Below, in pieces: positions 1 through 9,639 of a DNA stretch of 64,000 nucleotides. This DNA comes from Zopfochytrium polystomum (Eukaryota > Chytridiomycota > Chytridiomycetes > Chytridiales > Chytridiaceae): positions 1-64,000 of the forward strand of contig JAIVFJ010000175.1 in assembly GCA_025765615.1 (NCBI GenBank). The letters are read 5' to 3'. The notes under the pieces are model-generated. The model saw nothing but the letters and a program-made list of their open reading frames with translations, was not told where the DNA came from and did no database searches. Numbering within the stretch: position 1 is the stretch's first letter; the number at the start of each line of letters is the position of its first letter. The translations under genes were made by a program, and so were the position numbers.

Positions 1-1103
1 TCTCTCTCTCTCTCTCTCCCTCTGTCTCTCTGTCTCTCTGCTCGCTGTCTTTTTCTGTGGCTCGCCGCTGTTCCCTTTTTTTTCTTTTCTTTTTTTTTTC
101 CTTCCATGGCTGCGCCCTTGATGCACCCACATTGGCACGCGTTGTTTCTTTTTTTTCCTTGTTTTTTCTTTCTTTTTTTTTGGTTGGCTTGCGTGTCTTG
201 TCTGGAGTCTCGCTCTGTCTCTCTCTGTCTCTCTGTCACTCCCCCCTCCCCTTCCTTCATTGCACGCTTGCAGTCGTCGTTCTTCTCTCTCTCTCTGCCT
301 CCAGCTCTTTCCTCGCTTCTGCATCTTGTCCCTCACTCCGCCACCGGCCTCACAAAATTTGCATGTGGAACAGCAACCCCGAGGAAGAGGTGAGAGACAG
401 GACCAGACCGTTTTTCTTGCGGGCACGGACAGACAGTCAGACAGGCAGACAGACAGACAGACAGACAGACAGTTTACCAGGAGCCCTTTGTTTTTTGCTT
501 CGATCCGATTGTTTTTTTTGTTTTTTTTTTGCTTTTTTTTTTGCTTCCTTTTTTTTTTCTTGAATTCCCAGATGCCGTTTTTCGGAAACTGCGCGACCGC
601 GTCGGAGAACTAATTATACAAAAATTTCGGCCGAGGAGGCATTTTCGATGGCTGGCGATCTCTTTCTCCTATATGTCTCTGTCTCACACACACACACTCT
701 CTCTCTCTCCCTCCCTCCCTCGCTCTCTCTCCCTCGCTCTGCCCTTTTTTTGTTTTCCAAAGAGTTCTTCCGCGACACCGTCCAAGGTACCCTTTCCTTC
801 CTTGCCTTCCTTACCTTCCTTTCCTTCCCACCCCCGTCCACTTGCTACCAAAGGAAAGTGAGGGGCGGGCAGCGAGAGAAGGGGAGAGACTCGGGAGGTT
901 TAGTGCGGGGTGGGGGGGCCTGGGTAAGCCGCGGAGCGTGAGCGAACGGCGGGAAAAAAAGGTCAGGGAAGGGGGGGCAGAGCCAGGAAGCAGATCCGTT
1001 CAGCCGTCCGCCCCAACTCCCGAGCGCCTGCGTTCTCATTGCAACTGCATCACTAACAACTACACGCACGGACACACGCGCGTCACGCCTCTTTCTCTCA
1101 ATT

Positions 1104-1154
<51 letters not shown>

Positions 1155-1229
1155 TTCTCTGTTTCTCACAAAACCAACGACGCAAAAAAAAAGGAGGGGC
1201 GGCTTTGATCTAAAGGCGAGATAGAGACG
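1..1229. other. Microsatellite-rich region upstream of the cyclin gene
   Basis: No gene is supported here. The plus strand holds CT tracts at 1-40, about 280-300, 700-750 and 1105-1150, T-rich runs at 80-180 and 510-560, and an (AGAC)n run near 428-470. The reading frames that cross it are products of these repeats. The last CT tract lies about 80 bases before the first ATG of the cyclin region (1230), so part of this is probably promoter or 5' leader. Confidence 0.6.
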
Positions 1230-1732
1230 ATGACAGACATCTGGCGCGCGCGCCAGCCGCTGCCGCTGCCGCCATCGTCGGTTAGGGCGTTCGCTCCGTC
1301 TACGCTGCCGCTCCTCCCGCTTCCTCCTCCGCCGCCGCCGCATCAGCACCAGCATCAGCACCATCATCAGCATCAGCATCACCAGCAGGGAGGAGATCCG
1401 CCGCCAACAACAGCAGCATCTCATCCACGGGCAGACCGCGCAATGTCGCCGCCGCGGCCGGTGCTTGCTTCGCTGGCTTCGCCTCGCTCGGCCCCAGCAG
1501 CGTGTCTCTCGTCCCTTTCGTCGTCGTCCTCCTCCTCCTTCTCCTCCTCCTCCTCGCCGCCCCCCACACCCTCCGCCTCGTGGACCCGTTCATCGCCCGT
1601 TTCCGCGTTCTCCGTGGTCGTCTTTTCTCGCCGCATCCGCCGCCGACGCCGCCACCACCACTTCCGGCACCGCCACTGCCGAGCAGAACCACATTGCGAG
1701 AATTCAGGCAGACTTTCGCCACGCCATCATAT
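1230..1732 (+). CDS. Possible 5' exon(s) of the cyclin gene (unresolved)
   Basis: An ATG at 1230 opens a Pro/His/Gln-rich frame. In a second frame, the stretch up to 1732 reads as plausible protein (an E-Q-N-H-I-A-R-I-Q segment) and ends at a GTATGA donor at 1733. That donor leaves phase 1, which matches the acceptor at 2060/2061 (pyrimidine tract then CAG) and the open cyclin frame after it. The implied intron of 328 bases contains CT repeats. I could not connect the ATG at 1230 to the phase-compatible frame without another intron, so the start of the cyclin is open. Confidence 0.3.
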
Positions 1733-2060
1733 GTATGAAGGAAGCGATCGATCATCGTCGATCGGCCCCTTCCCCATCCCCCGACCCTTTCCCCCCCGGC
1801 AGGAGTTACATACAGCCTTGTCCTTCCTCTTCTTCCTCTTGGATTGCCTGCGACGATTGCTTCTGGACAACTCTTGTCTGCTGCTGTTGCATGCATATGG
1901 CTGTATCATGCCCAATCTCACTCTGTCTCTCTGTCTCTCTGTCTCTCTCGCTCTCCCTCTCTCTCGCTCTCTCCTCGGCTCCGCCACTTTGATCTGTCTG
2001 TCCCATCATCATATATCATCATCATGTCAATAATTTTTTTTTTCACCCGCCCCCTTTCAG

Positions 2061-3271
2061 ACATTGCGGCATCGACGGTGGCGGCCGGGAACTGCGGCGA
2101 CATCGACAGTAGCCGCCGTCAGCAACAGCAGCCCCGGCGGCGCCGGCGGCGGCCGAGCCGGAGCCCGACCCGGAGCAGGAAGACAAATCCGACAAATCCG
2201 ACACTGGCACCAGCACCAGACGCTTTGCCTGACAAGGTCGACCCCGCTAACCCCGCCAACCCCACTAAAGTCTTCCACTACCACAAACAGCGCCAACACG
2301 AAGACGACGCCCGTGACGAAGGCGACGCCGATGTCGACGACGAAGAGGACGACGAGGAGGAGGAGGAGGACGAGCACGAGGACGCGTCGTCGGGCGTGAG
2401 CTTGCAGACCTTTATCTACAACGTCATGCTGCTGTCGCAGTCCACCTTCAACGACTTGCAGCTTGCCCTCATCTACCTTGTTCGATACCGCTCCTCCCGC
2501 CCTTTCTCCGCAGCTGGCCCGCCGCTCCCTTTTTCATCATCATCGTCATCTTCAGCAACGTGTTCGCCCTCAGCACCTTCGTCAACATTGTCATCTTATT
2601 CATCATCGTCGTCGTCCTCAAACTCGGCTCATCTCGCCTCTTGCTCAAAAACACCCGCCTCTCCAGCTTTCGAATCCAAAAGAATACACGCAAGACCCCC
2701 ACCTGCACGTCACCATCTACAATCACCGCCGTGTCTCCCTCTCCCACTCCCGTCTCATCTGTCACCCTCGCTTCCCGTTCCCCACAAGCCCCCGAACGCG
2801 TTACGCCCTGCGCACCTCTCGCTATCGTCATCTTTGGCGAAACGCGCAAACCGCCGCCAGTCGTCGTCCGCAACTCCCACCACATTCCCGCCCGCGCCCA
2901 CCCAGCTCCTCTGCACACCACCGGACAGCCCTTTCAACGTTCATTCCGCGCCTCAGCACCACCAATCCCGCCGCCCGACCGGAGCACCGAGTGCGGCGGA
3001 CGCAGTGTCGGCGACTGCTGGTCCGGGGATCGGGCCGGCTGTTGCCGCCGCCGTCGTGCGCGAAAGCGAAAGCGTGTCTGGCCAACCCGTGAGGGCGGGG
3101 CCGCCGGCAGCAGCGGAGGAAGAGGCGATCGCATTGGGCCACATTCGCAGCGTTGGTGGTGGTGGTGGTGGTCGTGTTGGTGATGGTGGTTGCGCCGGCT
3201 TCGCACCGCCGCCGACGCTTGCGGTGCACGCTCCGACTGCGCTATCGACAGGCACTCCCATCACCACCATC

Positions 3272-3335
<64 letters not shown>

Positions 3336-4195
3336 CCACTGCCACCGCCACCGCCGCCACCTCGTCAACTGCGTCGTCGGCGGCGGCGGCGGACGGGCGG
3401 ACGGCGTTTGTCGCGTGCCTGGCGCTTGCGTGGAAGTACCTGAACGACCGCACCGTCAGCGCGCGCGCGTGGTCGCGCATCTCGGGCGTCCCCGCGCGCG
3501 CGCTCGCGGACGCCGAGCGCGAGGTGCTCGCGGCGCTTGAGTTCGCGTTGCACGTCAACGCCGAGGCAGTCGTCGTCGCCGCCGCCGCGCCGCTGTTGTC
3601 GCACCCGCCGCAGCAGCGGCAGCCGCACGGGGCGAGCGTCGTCGTGCCGGCGGGCGGTGGTGCCGGCGGGACGACTGGGGCGGGTGCGGGTTCGGGAGCG
3701 GGCAGCCCGCGCTTTGTGCCGCCGTCGTCGCTGACGTCGGTGCAGGGGTTTGCGCACTTTTGCTCGGTGACTGTCGCGGCGGCGATGCGGCTCGCGGACG
3801 TGCGCAGGCGGATCGAGCAGGTTCGCGCGATGGCTGCAGCGGCGCGGACGGATCCGACCGCAATGCAGGGCCGTCATGTGCCGTTTCCGTCGTCACCGCT
3901 GGCGGCGGCGGCGGCCGGAGGCGCGCCTCCGCAGGGTGTGGCTGGGCCACTTGCAGGTGGCGGCGGCGGCGGCGCCGGAAGTGGCGAGGAGGAGACGAAC
4001 GGTCAGCGCTCCGACGCATTTGTTCCGCTGCGGCGGCCGCCGCCCCCGCCGCCACTGGCGGCTGCTGCGGGTGCCGCGGCGCTGTCAAAGAGGCTGAGGC
4101 CGAAGGAGGAGGAGGACGAGGACGAGGAGGAGTGCATGGGACCGGTGGGCCTTCACAGGGGCGAGGAGAGATTGAGGAAGCGGTTGCAAAGATGA
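2061..4195 (+). CDS. Pho80/Pcl-type cyclin with a long low-complexity insert
   Basis: Cyclins of this family bind and direct a Pho85/CDK5-type kinase in nutrient, polarity and cell-cycle control. The frame stays open for 711 codons after the acceptor at 2060. It starts with a basic then acidic region (Arg-rich about 2120-2170, Asp/Glu-rich about 2330-2390). The first cyclin helices are at about 2400-2490 (LQTFIYNV, then ALIYLVRYR). The second half of the fold is at 3390-3560 (AFVACLALAWKYLND, then W-S-R-I-S-G-V-P, then A-E-R-E-V-L-A-A-L-E-F). About 300 residues of Ser/Pro/Ala-rich sequence separate the halves, including a Thr run from an (ACA)n repeat at 3270-3335. The C-terminal tail is Ala/Gly-rich, then acidic. 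The insert could hide an unseen intron, but the frame never closes. The 5' end is unresolved; an ATG at 2024 is the alternative start if there is no intron. Confidence 0.7.
3270..3335 (+). repeat. (ACA)n trinucleotide repeat inside the cyclin frame
   Basis: About 22 ACA/CAA units. In the cyclin frame they encode polythreonine; the other frames give polyglutamine and polyasparagine. The length is likely to vary between isolates. Confidence 0.9.
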
Positions 4196-4198
4196 GCG

Positions 4199-4241
<43 letters not shown>

Positions 4242-4844
4242 GTGTGTTGGGGTGCAAAAATACCAGGACTCTTACTTTTTTTCTTTTCTTTTTCTTTTCT
4301 TTTTCTTCCTCGGTTCAGGTTTATCTTCTCCCAGCTTGATTCCCCGCCGCCTGTGTGTCCATCCCCTCCTAAACAACAATGGATTTTGTTTTTGTTTTTT
4401 TTTTTTGTCCTCTTTTTTTCTTTTTCTTTCTCGTCGTTCCCTTGTCCTTCCTTTTTTTTTTTTTTTTTTTCTTTTTTTTTTTTGACTTTCTTGTCGCCCC
4501 CAACCGTTCTGTGACTAAAGAGCAACAAAAGCAAAACAAAATATATCCAGTGTGCAGGAGTCGTTGGGGGAAAATGTTCCGCGCACTTTTTTCATTGTGA
4601 ACGAAGAAGAGTTAGGGGGAGGTGAGGGGGAATTTGGGTTTACAATTAAAAAATTGGCGATTTGGGGGTTAATTTGGGTGCCCTCTTTTCTTGCGCTGTT
4701 TCATTCAGGCGGGACTCCGCCTAGACACAGTGATAGCACACAACACCCATCTTCCATTATTGAGACAGGAGGGCCGGCTTGAGGGTTTGTGTCGTGTCGT
4801 GACCTCGTCGAGCAGACTATCCTCAGCCTCGCGCTACTACTTGC
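4196..4844. other. Intergenic region after the cyclin, with GT and T tracts
   Basis: No gene seen. A (GT)n microsatellite at 4203-4250 follows the cyclin stop codon directly. Long T runs lie at 4275-4310 and 4390-4480. From about 4690 the base composition changes and transposon-derived sequence begins. Confidence 0.6.
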
Positions 4845-4857
4845 CTAGTCCACGAAG

Positions 4858-4947
4858 TATCCCTACTGATCTGTCTAACAGGGGTCTCACACAAAGAATG
4901 AACATTCAGGGACAATCCTCTGAGGGATCTGTGTGGGAGCACTGATT
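4858..4947 (-). mobile_element. Copia-like pol fragment, copy 1 (short)
   Basis: This stretch is nearly identical to 14082-14195, which runs directly into a copia reverse-transcriptase fragment. It is therefore read as a piece of the same minus-strand retrotransposon. It is followed almost at once by a 230-base repeat (4956-5185) that lies about 1 kb further away at the second locus. No coding capacity of its own. Confidence 0.5.
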
Positions 4948-4955
4948 ACTTGCCA

Positions 4956-5185
4956 AAAAAGAAAATATGTTGAGAAAACCCTGGTGCAACAGAAACTGTT
5001 AAGACGAAAGTAGTAAAAACAGGCCCAATAATAAAGACGGGTTAGCTGCAGATACACTTTGATAACGCCTTGGAAACTAAAGAACTGGGAATAATAATAG
5101 GGGTCCCGATCCTTGCAGTTTTATGACAGGTACGCTTGTTTTTGCAAATAAAATCCCTAGACTTTATCACTGAGACCTCAGTGAA
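4956..5185. repeat. 230-base dispersed repeat, copy 1
   Basis: Matches 15177-15401 at nearly every position, from the AAAATATGTTGAG start to the final CACTGAGACCT. At both loci it lies on the same side of the copia fragment and is followed by transposase-derived DNA: Tc1 here, MULE at the second copy. Origin unknown. Confidence 0.8.
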
Positions 5186-5189
5186 GTCT

Positions 5190-5560
5190 CACATCAGCAA
5201 GGCAATGCACCAGCTCACAATGCAATGAAAGTGGACAATGGTTTCAGAAAGTGGATTGAAAATTATGGATTGGCCTGCGCAAAGCCCAGATCTAAACCAA
5301 ATTGAGCATCTCTGGGAACGCTGGAAGCTCAAAGTGCAGAAGAGCCTGTCTGGAATCCCAGCTCTGAAAAAATCAATCTCAAGCACATGGAGCAAAATTT
5401 CTCATTTGTTCCTTCAATGCTTAGTTGAAAGTATGCCAAGGAGAATCAAGCCTGTCATCAAAAACAGAGGGATTCCACAAAGTTTTGACCCAGCTCCTTC
5501 TTATGCACAGTTTACTTTTGCTTGTTTTTCTTCTGGATGTGTGAATAAAGGGGCTTGAAC
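5190..5560 (+). pseudogene. Tc1/mariner transposase remnant, C-terminal half
   Basis: Tc1-family transposases cut and paste DNA with a D-D-E catalytic triad. Seen here are the region of the second Asp (G-N-A-P-A-H), then in another frame D-W-P-A-Q-S-P-D-L-N with I-E-H-L-W just after it, and near the end S-M-P-R-R. These are standard Tc1 landmarks. The expected catalytic Asp before A-P is Asn here, a frame change falls near 5255, and the N-terminal half with the DNA-binding domain is missing. At 5587-5605 the sequence AAGTGTATGTAGACTTTC resembles Tc1 terminal inverted repeats. The element cannot be autonomous. Confidence 0.8.
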
Positions 5561-5810
5561 CAACATCATTTTTTTTTAATTTTGTCCAAGTGTATGTAGA
5601 CTTTCGTCCCCTGACTGCACATAGCACTGTCTATCCTGGGCCGTTTTTGTAGTAGCCGACTCTTCGTTGCAGTTGCGGCAACGAGCGTTGAAGTCGTTGC
5701 ACTTTGGCAACAGAGAACACGCAAAAGACCAAGAAACAAAAACAGAACCACTTGAGGGAGTCGTGAAAGCATCGAACCCAGACACCTTCATTGTCTCGAG
5801 TAATCAATGG

Positions 5811-6190
5811 AAGGAGTGAATGAAGTGGAGATGTGTGTTTGTGGGTGGTCCTTCTCCCCAACTTGGAGAGAAAGAGAAAAAACTCTGTTATGAATTATTA
5901 ATACATCATGATGATATACATGCTGTAATATTTGCTAAGCAAGCGTGACCGGCACAGGGTAAATACCTCTCCTATATTATCTGCTTGAGCAGAGGAGGAG
6001 GAAACTGTTGACACTTGGTTATGTTCCACTTAATACTTGGAGTATTTGTCATCAGCGCAAGCCAGCGCCCAGGTCTGCATTGGCAGTGGCTTGCTCTCCC
6101 ATGGGCATTGTGAGAACAATAACTGACAGCCACAATAGGTTCAGGTCCATCTTGTGCCTCTTGCTGCTAACCAGTCAGTTCCGCCTAACA
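5811..6190 (+). mobile_element. 3' end of an LTR retrotransposon, family C copy 1
   Basis: A purine-rich tract (GGAGAGAAAGAGAAAAAACTC, about 5865-5885) is followed directly by TGTTATGAAT at 5886. The sequence then runs to CTAACA at 6190, giving an LTR of about 305 bases with TG...CA ends. The polypurine tract and the LTR recur at 56411-56745 and, diverged, at 23280-23701. No matching target-site duplication was seen at the flanks, so the 5' part is probably lost. Confidence 0.65.
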
Positions 6191-6457
6191 AAATGGAGAT
6201 CCATTTGAACCGTGCTCTTACAAAAAAGGATGGTTATGAAATAATATATGCTAAAAAATATCATATAAATGGTGAATTGAAATTAAATTGAAAAAAAGTG
6301 GAAAACAAATAAGTGATACTAAGCAATGGAAAGGAATTAGAGGACGGTTCAGGCGAGTTCCCCCATGTCTTTGAATTTCGAAAAATAAAAAGGCTGGTTC
6401 AAAGGGGGACGCATTTTCCTAAAAAATAGAAGTTACAAGTCAAGTCCGGATCAAAGA
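6191..6457. other. AT-rich spacer with a short direct repeat
   Basis: No gene. GATCCATTTGAACC followed by a GCTCTTA motif at about 6199-6221 recurs at 8078-8101. The two copies flank the AT-hook gene and lie in the same orientation, so they are not terminal inverted repeats. Confidence 0.4.
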
Positions 6458-7745
6458 ATGGCAGACAACAACGTCAAGAGGAGGCGTGGGCGTCCGAAGA
6501 AGACTGTTCCTGCTCTCCAACCAGCTCAAGGTCTTCCTTGGTCACTTCCAACCTTGCACCAATGGCTGACACTCCCATTTTGATGGCACTCCCGCCCCCA
6601 GCCCCTGCCCTACCCTACCCCCAATCAATAGTGGCAGAGAACGCACTGCTCCCAGCCAACACGCCAAGATTTGGTTCCTCGCATCATGGCAGCAGTCACA
6701 TCAACGATGGTCCCATCACGCAAACACCCAGCATTGTTACTCCTGCTGCGATCGCTATGGATTCTGCATCCACACCTGTTCTTCGGCTTCCAGTGCCCCG
6801 TCTGTTGCTAGCGAGCACGCCACTCCTACTACAATCGCTACACGCTCCGCTTCCACAACCCAGGCACCTTCTGCTGCTACGACCCCAACGTCCAATACAG
6901 ACGAGCTGCAAGATATCAGCGAGGCTACTTGTGCTCCCCAGCCTGGAACAAACTGCGAGTGGACCACCGCCATTGTTGAGACGCTCTTACACGCTAAAGA
7001 AATTGTGCACGTCAAAAGGTTCACGTCCACCAGCAACAATAAGGCGAAGTCTCGCAGATGGAACCTCGTCACACTTGACGTAAATGTTGCTCACAAGAAG
7101 AAGCTCACCGTTGAGCAAGTCAACAAAAAGTATGAGCGCCTCAAAGCGAAATGGAGGGACAATTCACCAAATGGAGCCCAGACCACTGCAACAGGGAATG
7201 AGGAAGTGGACACCTCGAAGGTCCCCAACGACGCTGAGATGGCTATTCTTACAACATATTTTGCCAAGAAGCACGGTCGTGGTGCCGACCTTGGACAAGG
7301 CTCACAATAAGGTGCAGACGATGACGAGCAGTCGGACACAGACACAGAGGAAGAATCAAGCGGAAGGGGAGCACGCGGCGCTCGCAGACGCCCTAAAACG
7401 AACAGAGACGGCAGTGACGATGCCAATGCCCTGGCAAATGCAATGCAATCTGGTATGGCAGCAATGGATGATGCTTTTAAAGCAATTGCGACGTCCTGAG
7501 GTACGGTCGCTGGGTCTGTAATCGCACTTGGAGAGACCCTGCGTCAGCAGACAGCTGCATTTATGATGCAGGCACAGGCCACGAATGAGAACAACAAAGC
7601 TCTCAAAGATGTGCTTGCTGAACTTGAGCGCAGAAACAACCATGTGGCAGAAAACACGGAAGAAAATTTTGTTACTCGTTATTGCGCGCGCCGTCCCAAA
7701 TTGGATTTTGTCGCTCAAATTCTCCCCAACAGATTTCCCCAACAT
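6458..7745 (+). pseudogene. AT-hook / Myb-SANT-like DNA-binding protein, broken (transposon type)
   Basis: From the ATG at 6458 the frame begins with an AT-hook (R-R-R-G-R-P-K-K), a minor-groove binding motif. A Ser/Thr/Pro/Ala-rich middle continues in other frames (breaks near 6540 and 6780). A helical trihelix/Myb-like segment follows at about 6950-7160 (E-W-T-T-A-I-V-E-T-L-L, then V-N-K-K-Y-E-R-L-K-A-K-W). After an acidic stretch (about 7320-7360) comes a predicted coiled coil with one TGA in frame near 7497. Proteins of this layout often accompany PIF/Harbinger-type DNA transposons, but no transposase is seen beside it. At least two frameshifts and one stop indicate decay. Confidence 0.5.
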
Positions 7746-8291
7746 TGAACCATGTTTTCCCCAACAGAGCAGGCAGACAGAAGTCCCTCGCGGAAGGGGG
7801 ACAAAAAGGGTAACAGAACATCGTTGATTGGCTGAAGAAAAAAAATTTTTTCTATTCCAGAAAGGGGAAACGCACTTGAAGCGTCCTTGTATGATTAGAG
7901 CAAGGTTCATATGCATCGCCATTTCTTCTGCCATCTGGAAAAAAGACTTTTGTTAGTTTCAGCCAGTCAGAATATTCGCCCCATTCGCACCATTTCTTCC
8001 TATGAAGAAATGGAGCAAGAAAAGGATCAACCTTGATCCTTTTCTTCCAAAAAAACAAGGTGCAATTTTTGATAGCGATCCATTTGAACCGGGCTCTTAT
8101 GTTTCCACAAAGCGGAAAAGGCGTTAGGAAAAAAAGTGGATTTTTTTTGATTGGCAGAAAGGGTGCAGCATTTATTTTGATCTTTCACTTGACAAGTCAT
8201 CCTTTTAGAACGCTGACAAGGGAAGGTTACAGAAAGCAGGGATGAGGCGAAGGAGAGTAACAACTAAGACGACGAAGGTGCTGCACGAAAT
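7746..8291. other. Non-coding stretch with two perfect hairpins
   Basis: No gene seen. Two inverted repeats stand close together: 10-base arms at 7990-7999 and 8004-8013 (CCATTTCTTC), and 14-base arms at 8017-8030 and 8033-8046 (AAGAAAAGGATCAA) with a two-base loop. The second copy of the GATCCATTTGAACC direct repeat follows at 8078. Confidence 0.6.
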
Positions 8292-9146
8292 TTAGAGGCG
8301 ATGGGCCAACGCAGCTTTCTTCCTCCGCTCCACATTGCGGCTCCTCATTAGCACAACACCGGCGACAACCAGAACGGCAGCACCCGCGATAGCAATACCA
8401 GCGATGGCTCCAGTCGACAGCTTGGATCCGCTCGATTGCGTAGCAGCTAAGGCTGTCTGATTGACAGCACCGACGAAGGCCTCTTCGACGTCGAGCTGGC
8501 ACAAGGAGGCTCCGTTCTTTGCGTTACTGCCCCCTTGGGGAACCATTGCGGTCCACGAGACATTGAGGGCTGCGACATTGGAGACAGCGGCCGAGGTTGT
8601 GATGAAGTTGAAAACGTCCTCACGCTGCGTAAGGTTTTGATTAGGGACGGACTTGACGGTCGCAGTGTAGTCAGCGCCAGCGGTGAGTGTCGTGTAAGGG
8701 CCGTTCGGGGCATAGGCGACGAGCACGGTAGGGAGAACCTTGTTCCCGCCTAAAGGTAAGGTGAGATGGGTGGTGATGTGAGTAACAGAGGCGAGGTTCT
8801 TACCATCAAACGTGAAGCCGAACTGTCCGTATTGAAGAGTCATTTGGCTCAGTACCAGTGGATTCTCGTCGGAGTGAAAAACGAAGTTGAGCCACTGAGG
8901 GGTGCAGGTGTTGCCGGTAGTGTACTCTGCCCGAAGGTGGTTAATGACGATGTCAAATTTATCTCCGCAGATGTTACCTACCAGGCTTAGACGCCCACCT
9001 CGTGGCGTCAGTAGTAGTTGCTCCTCCGTCGTCCTGGTTGTCGACGACCTCCTTGGGGTTGCAGAGGTTTGGAGCGCAGTCGCCATCGGTCTGCTCAGAC
9101 GAGGCAGTGATGTCGGCGGTGGCAGTAACGTCGTCAAGAGTAGGCA
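8292..9146 (-). pseudogene. Single-pass membrane surface protein, one frame break
   Basis: Function unknown. From the ATG at 9146 a Thr/Asp-rich N-terminal segment of about 55 residues runs to a stop near 8980. In the next frame a protein of about 230 residues starts at N-I-C-G-D-K-F-D. It continues with beta-rich sequence, several N-glycosylation sites, a transmembrane helix (G-A-I-A-G-I-A-I-A-G-A-A-V-L-V-V), then a basic tail R-S-R-N-V-E-R-R-K-K. That is a type I membrane topology. The two halves need a one-base shift near 8985. No convincing splice pair bridges it and no signal peptide is obvious in the first half. It is either a pseudogene in the transposon island, a sequencing error, or has a missed first exon. 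Confidence 0.5.
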
Positions 9147-9639
9147 TTGCAGGAAAAACGAAATGAGGCAGTCAAAGCGAATCAAAATTAAGGATTTTCT
9201 ACTTTTATCGAAGAAGAAAAGGAACGTCGACAGAATGAGACAGAGTGAGTCAGACGACTTTAGAACAATTTTGCGGATAAACCTTTTTAGGAACAATTTT
9301 TGTCTTCCATTCAATCGGAGCACCGAGCCTGTGTCGCAATTTTTTTTGCGGATAAACCGTTTTAAGAAATTTTGCAACGAAAATGGTGCAATCGGAGAAG
9401 AAATGTTTCCGGACTGCCGGAAGCAATTCGGACAAGAGTGTCTGGAATGAGGCGGAACCAAAAAGGAAAGTAGGGAAATATAATTGAATTGAAAAAAGTA
9501 AAGGGGGGAGGATTGCAAGCAGGCGTCGGAAATGTTTTAGATATGCTGCTAAAATGTAACAGTTTTCTTCCTTTTGGCAAGTTTGATATACTGCATATGA
9601 TTATTTTCTTTAATTTTATCAGGACGTCAGACATAAATA
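9147..9639. other. AT-rich spacer with a direct repeat
   Basis: Upstream side of the surface-protein gene. The motif GCGGATAAACC, followed by T-rich sequence, occurs at about 9273-9283 and again at 9348-9358. No gene seen. GC content drops further towards 9600, where the virus-like block begins. Confidence 0.5.

Noticed and set aside
428..470. CRISPR-like regular repeats (also at 26896-26956, 51688-51720)
   Set aside because: Simple 4-base tandem repeats without spacers; eukaryotic microsatellites.
2463..3183. Hydrophobic-looking frames inside the cyclin insert
   Set aside because: They overlap the longer open cyclin frame, and their composition follows CAT/CTC trinucleotide runs.
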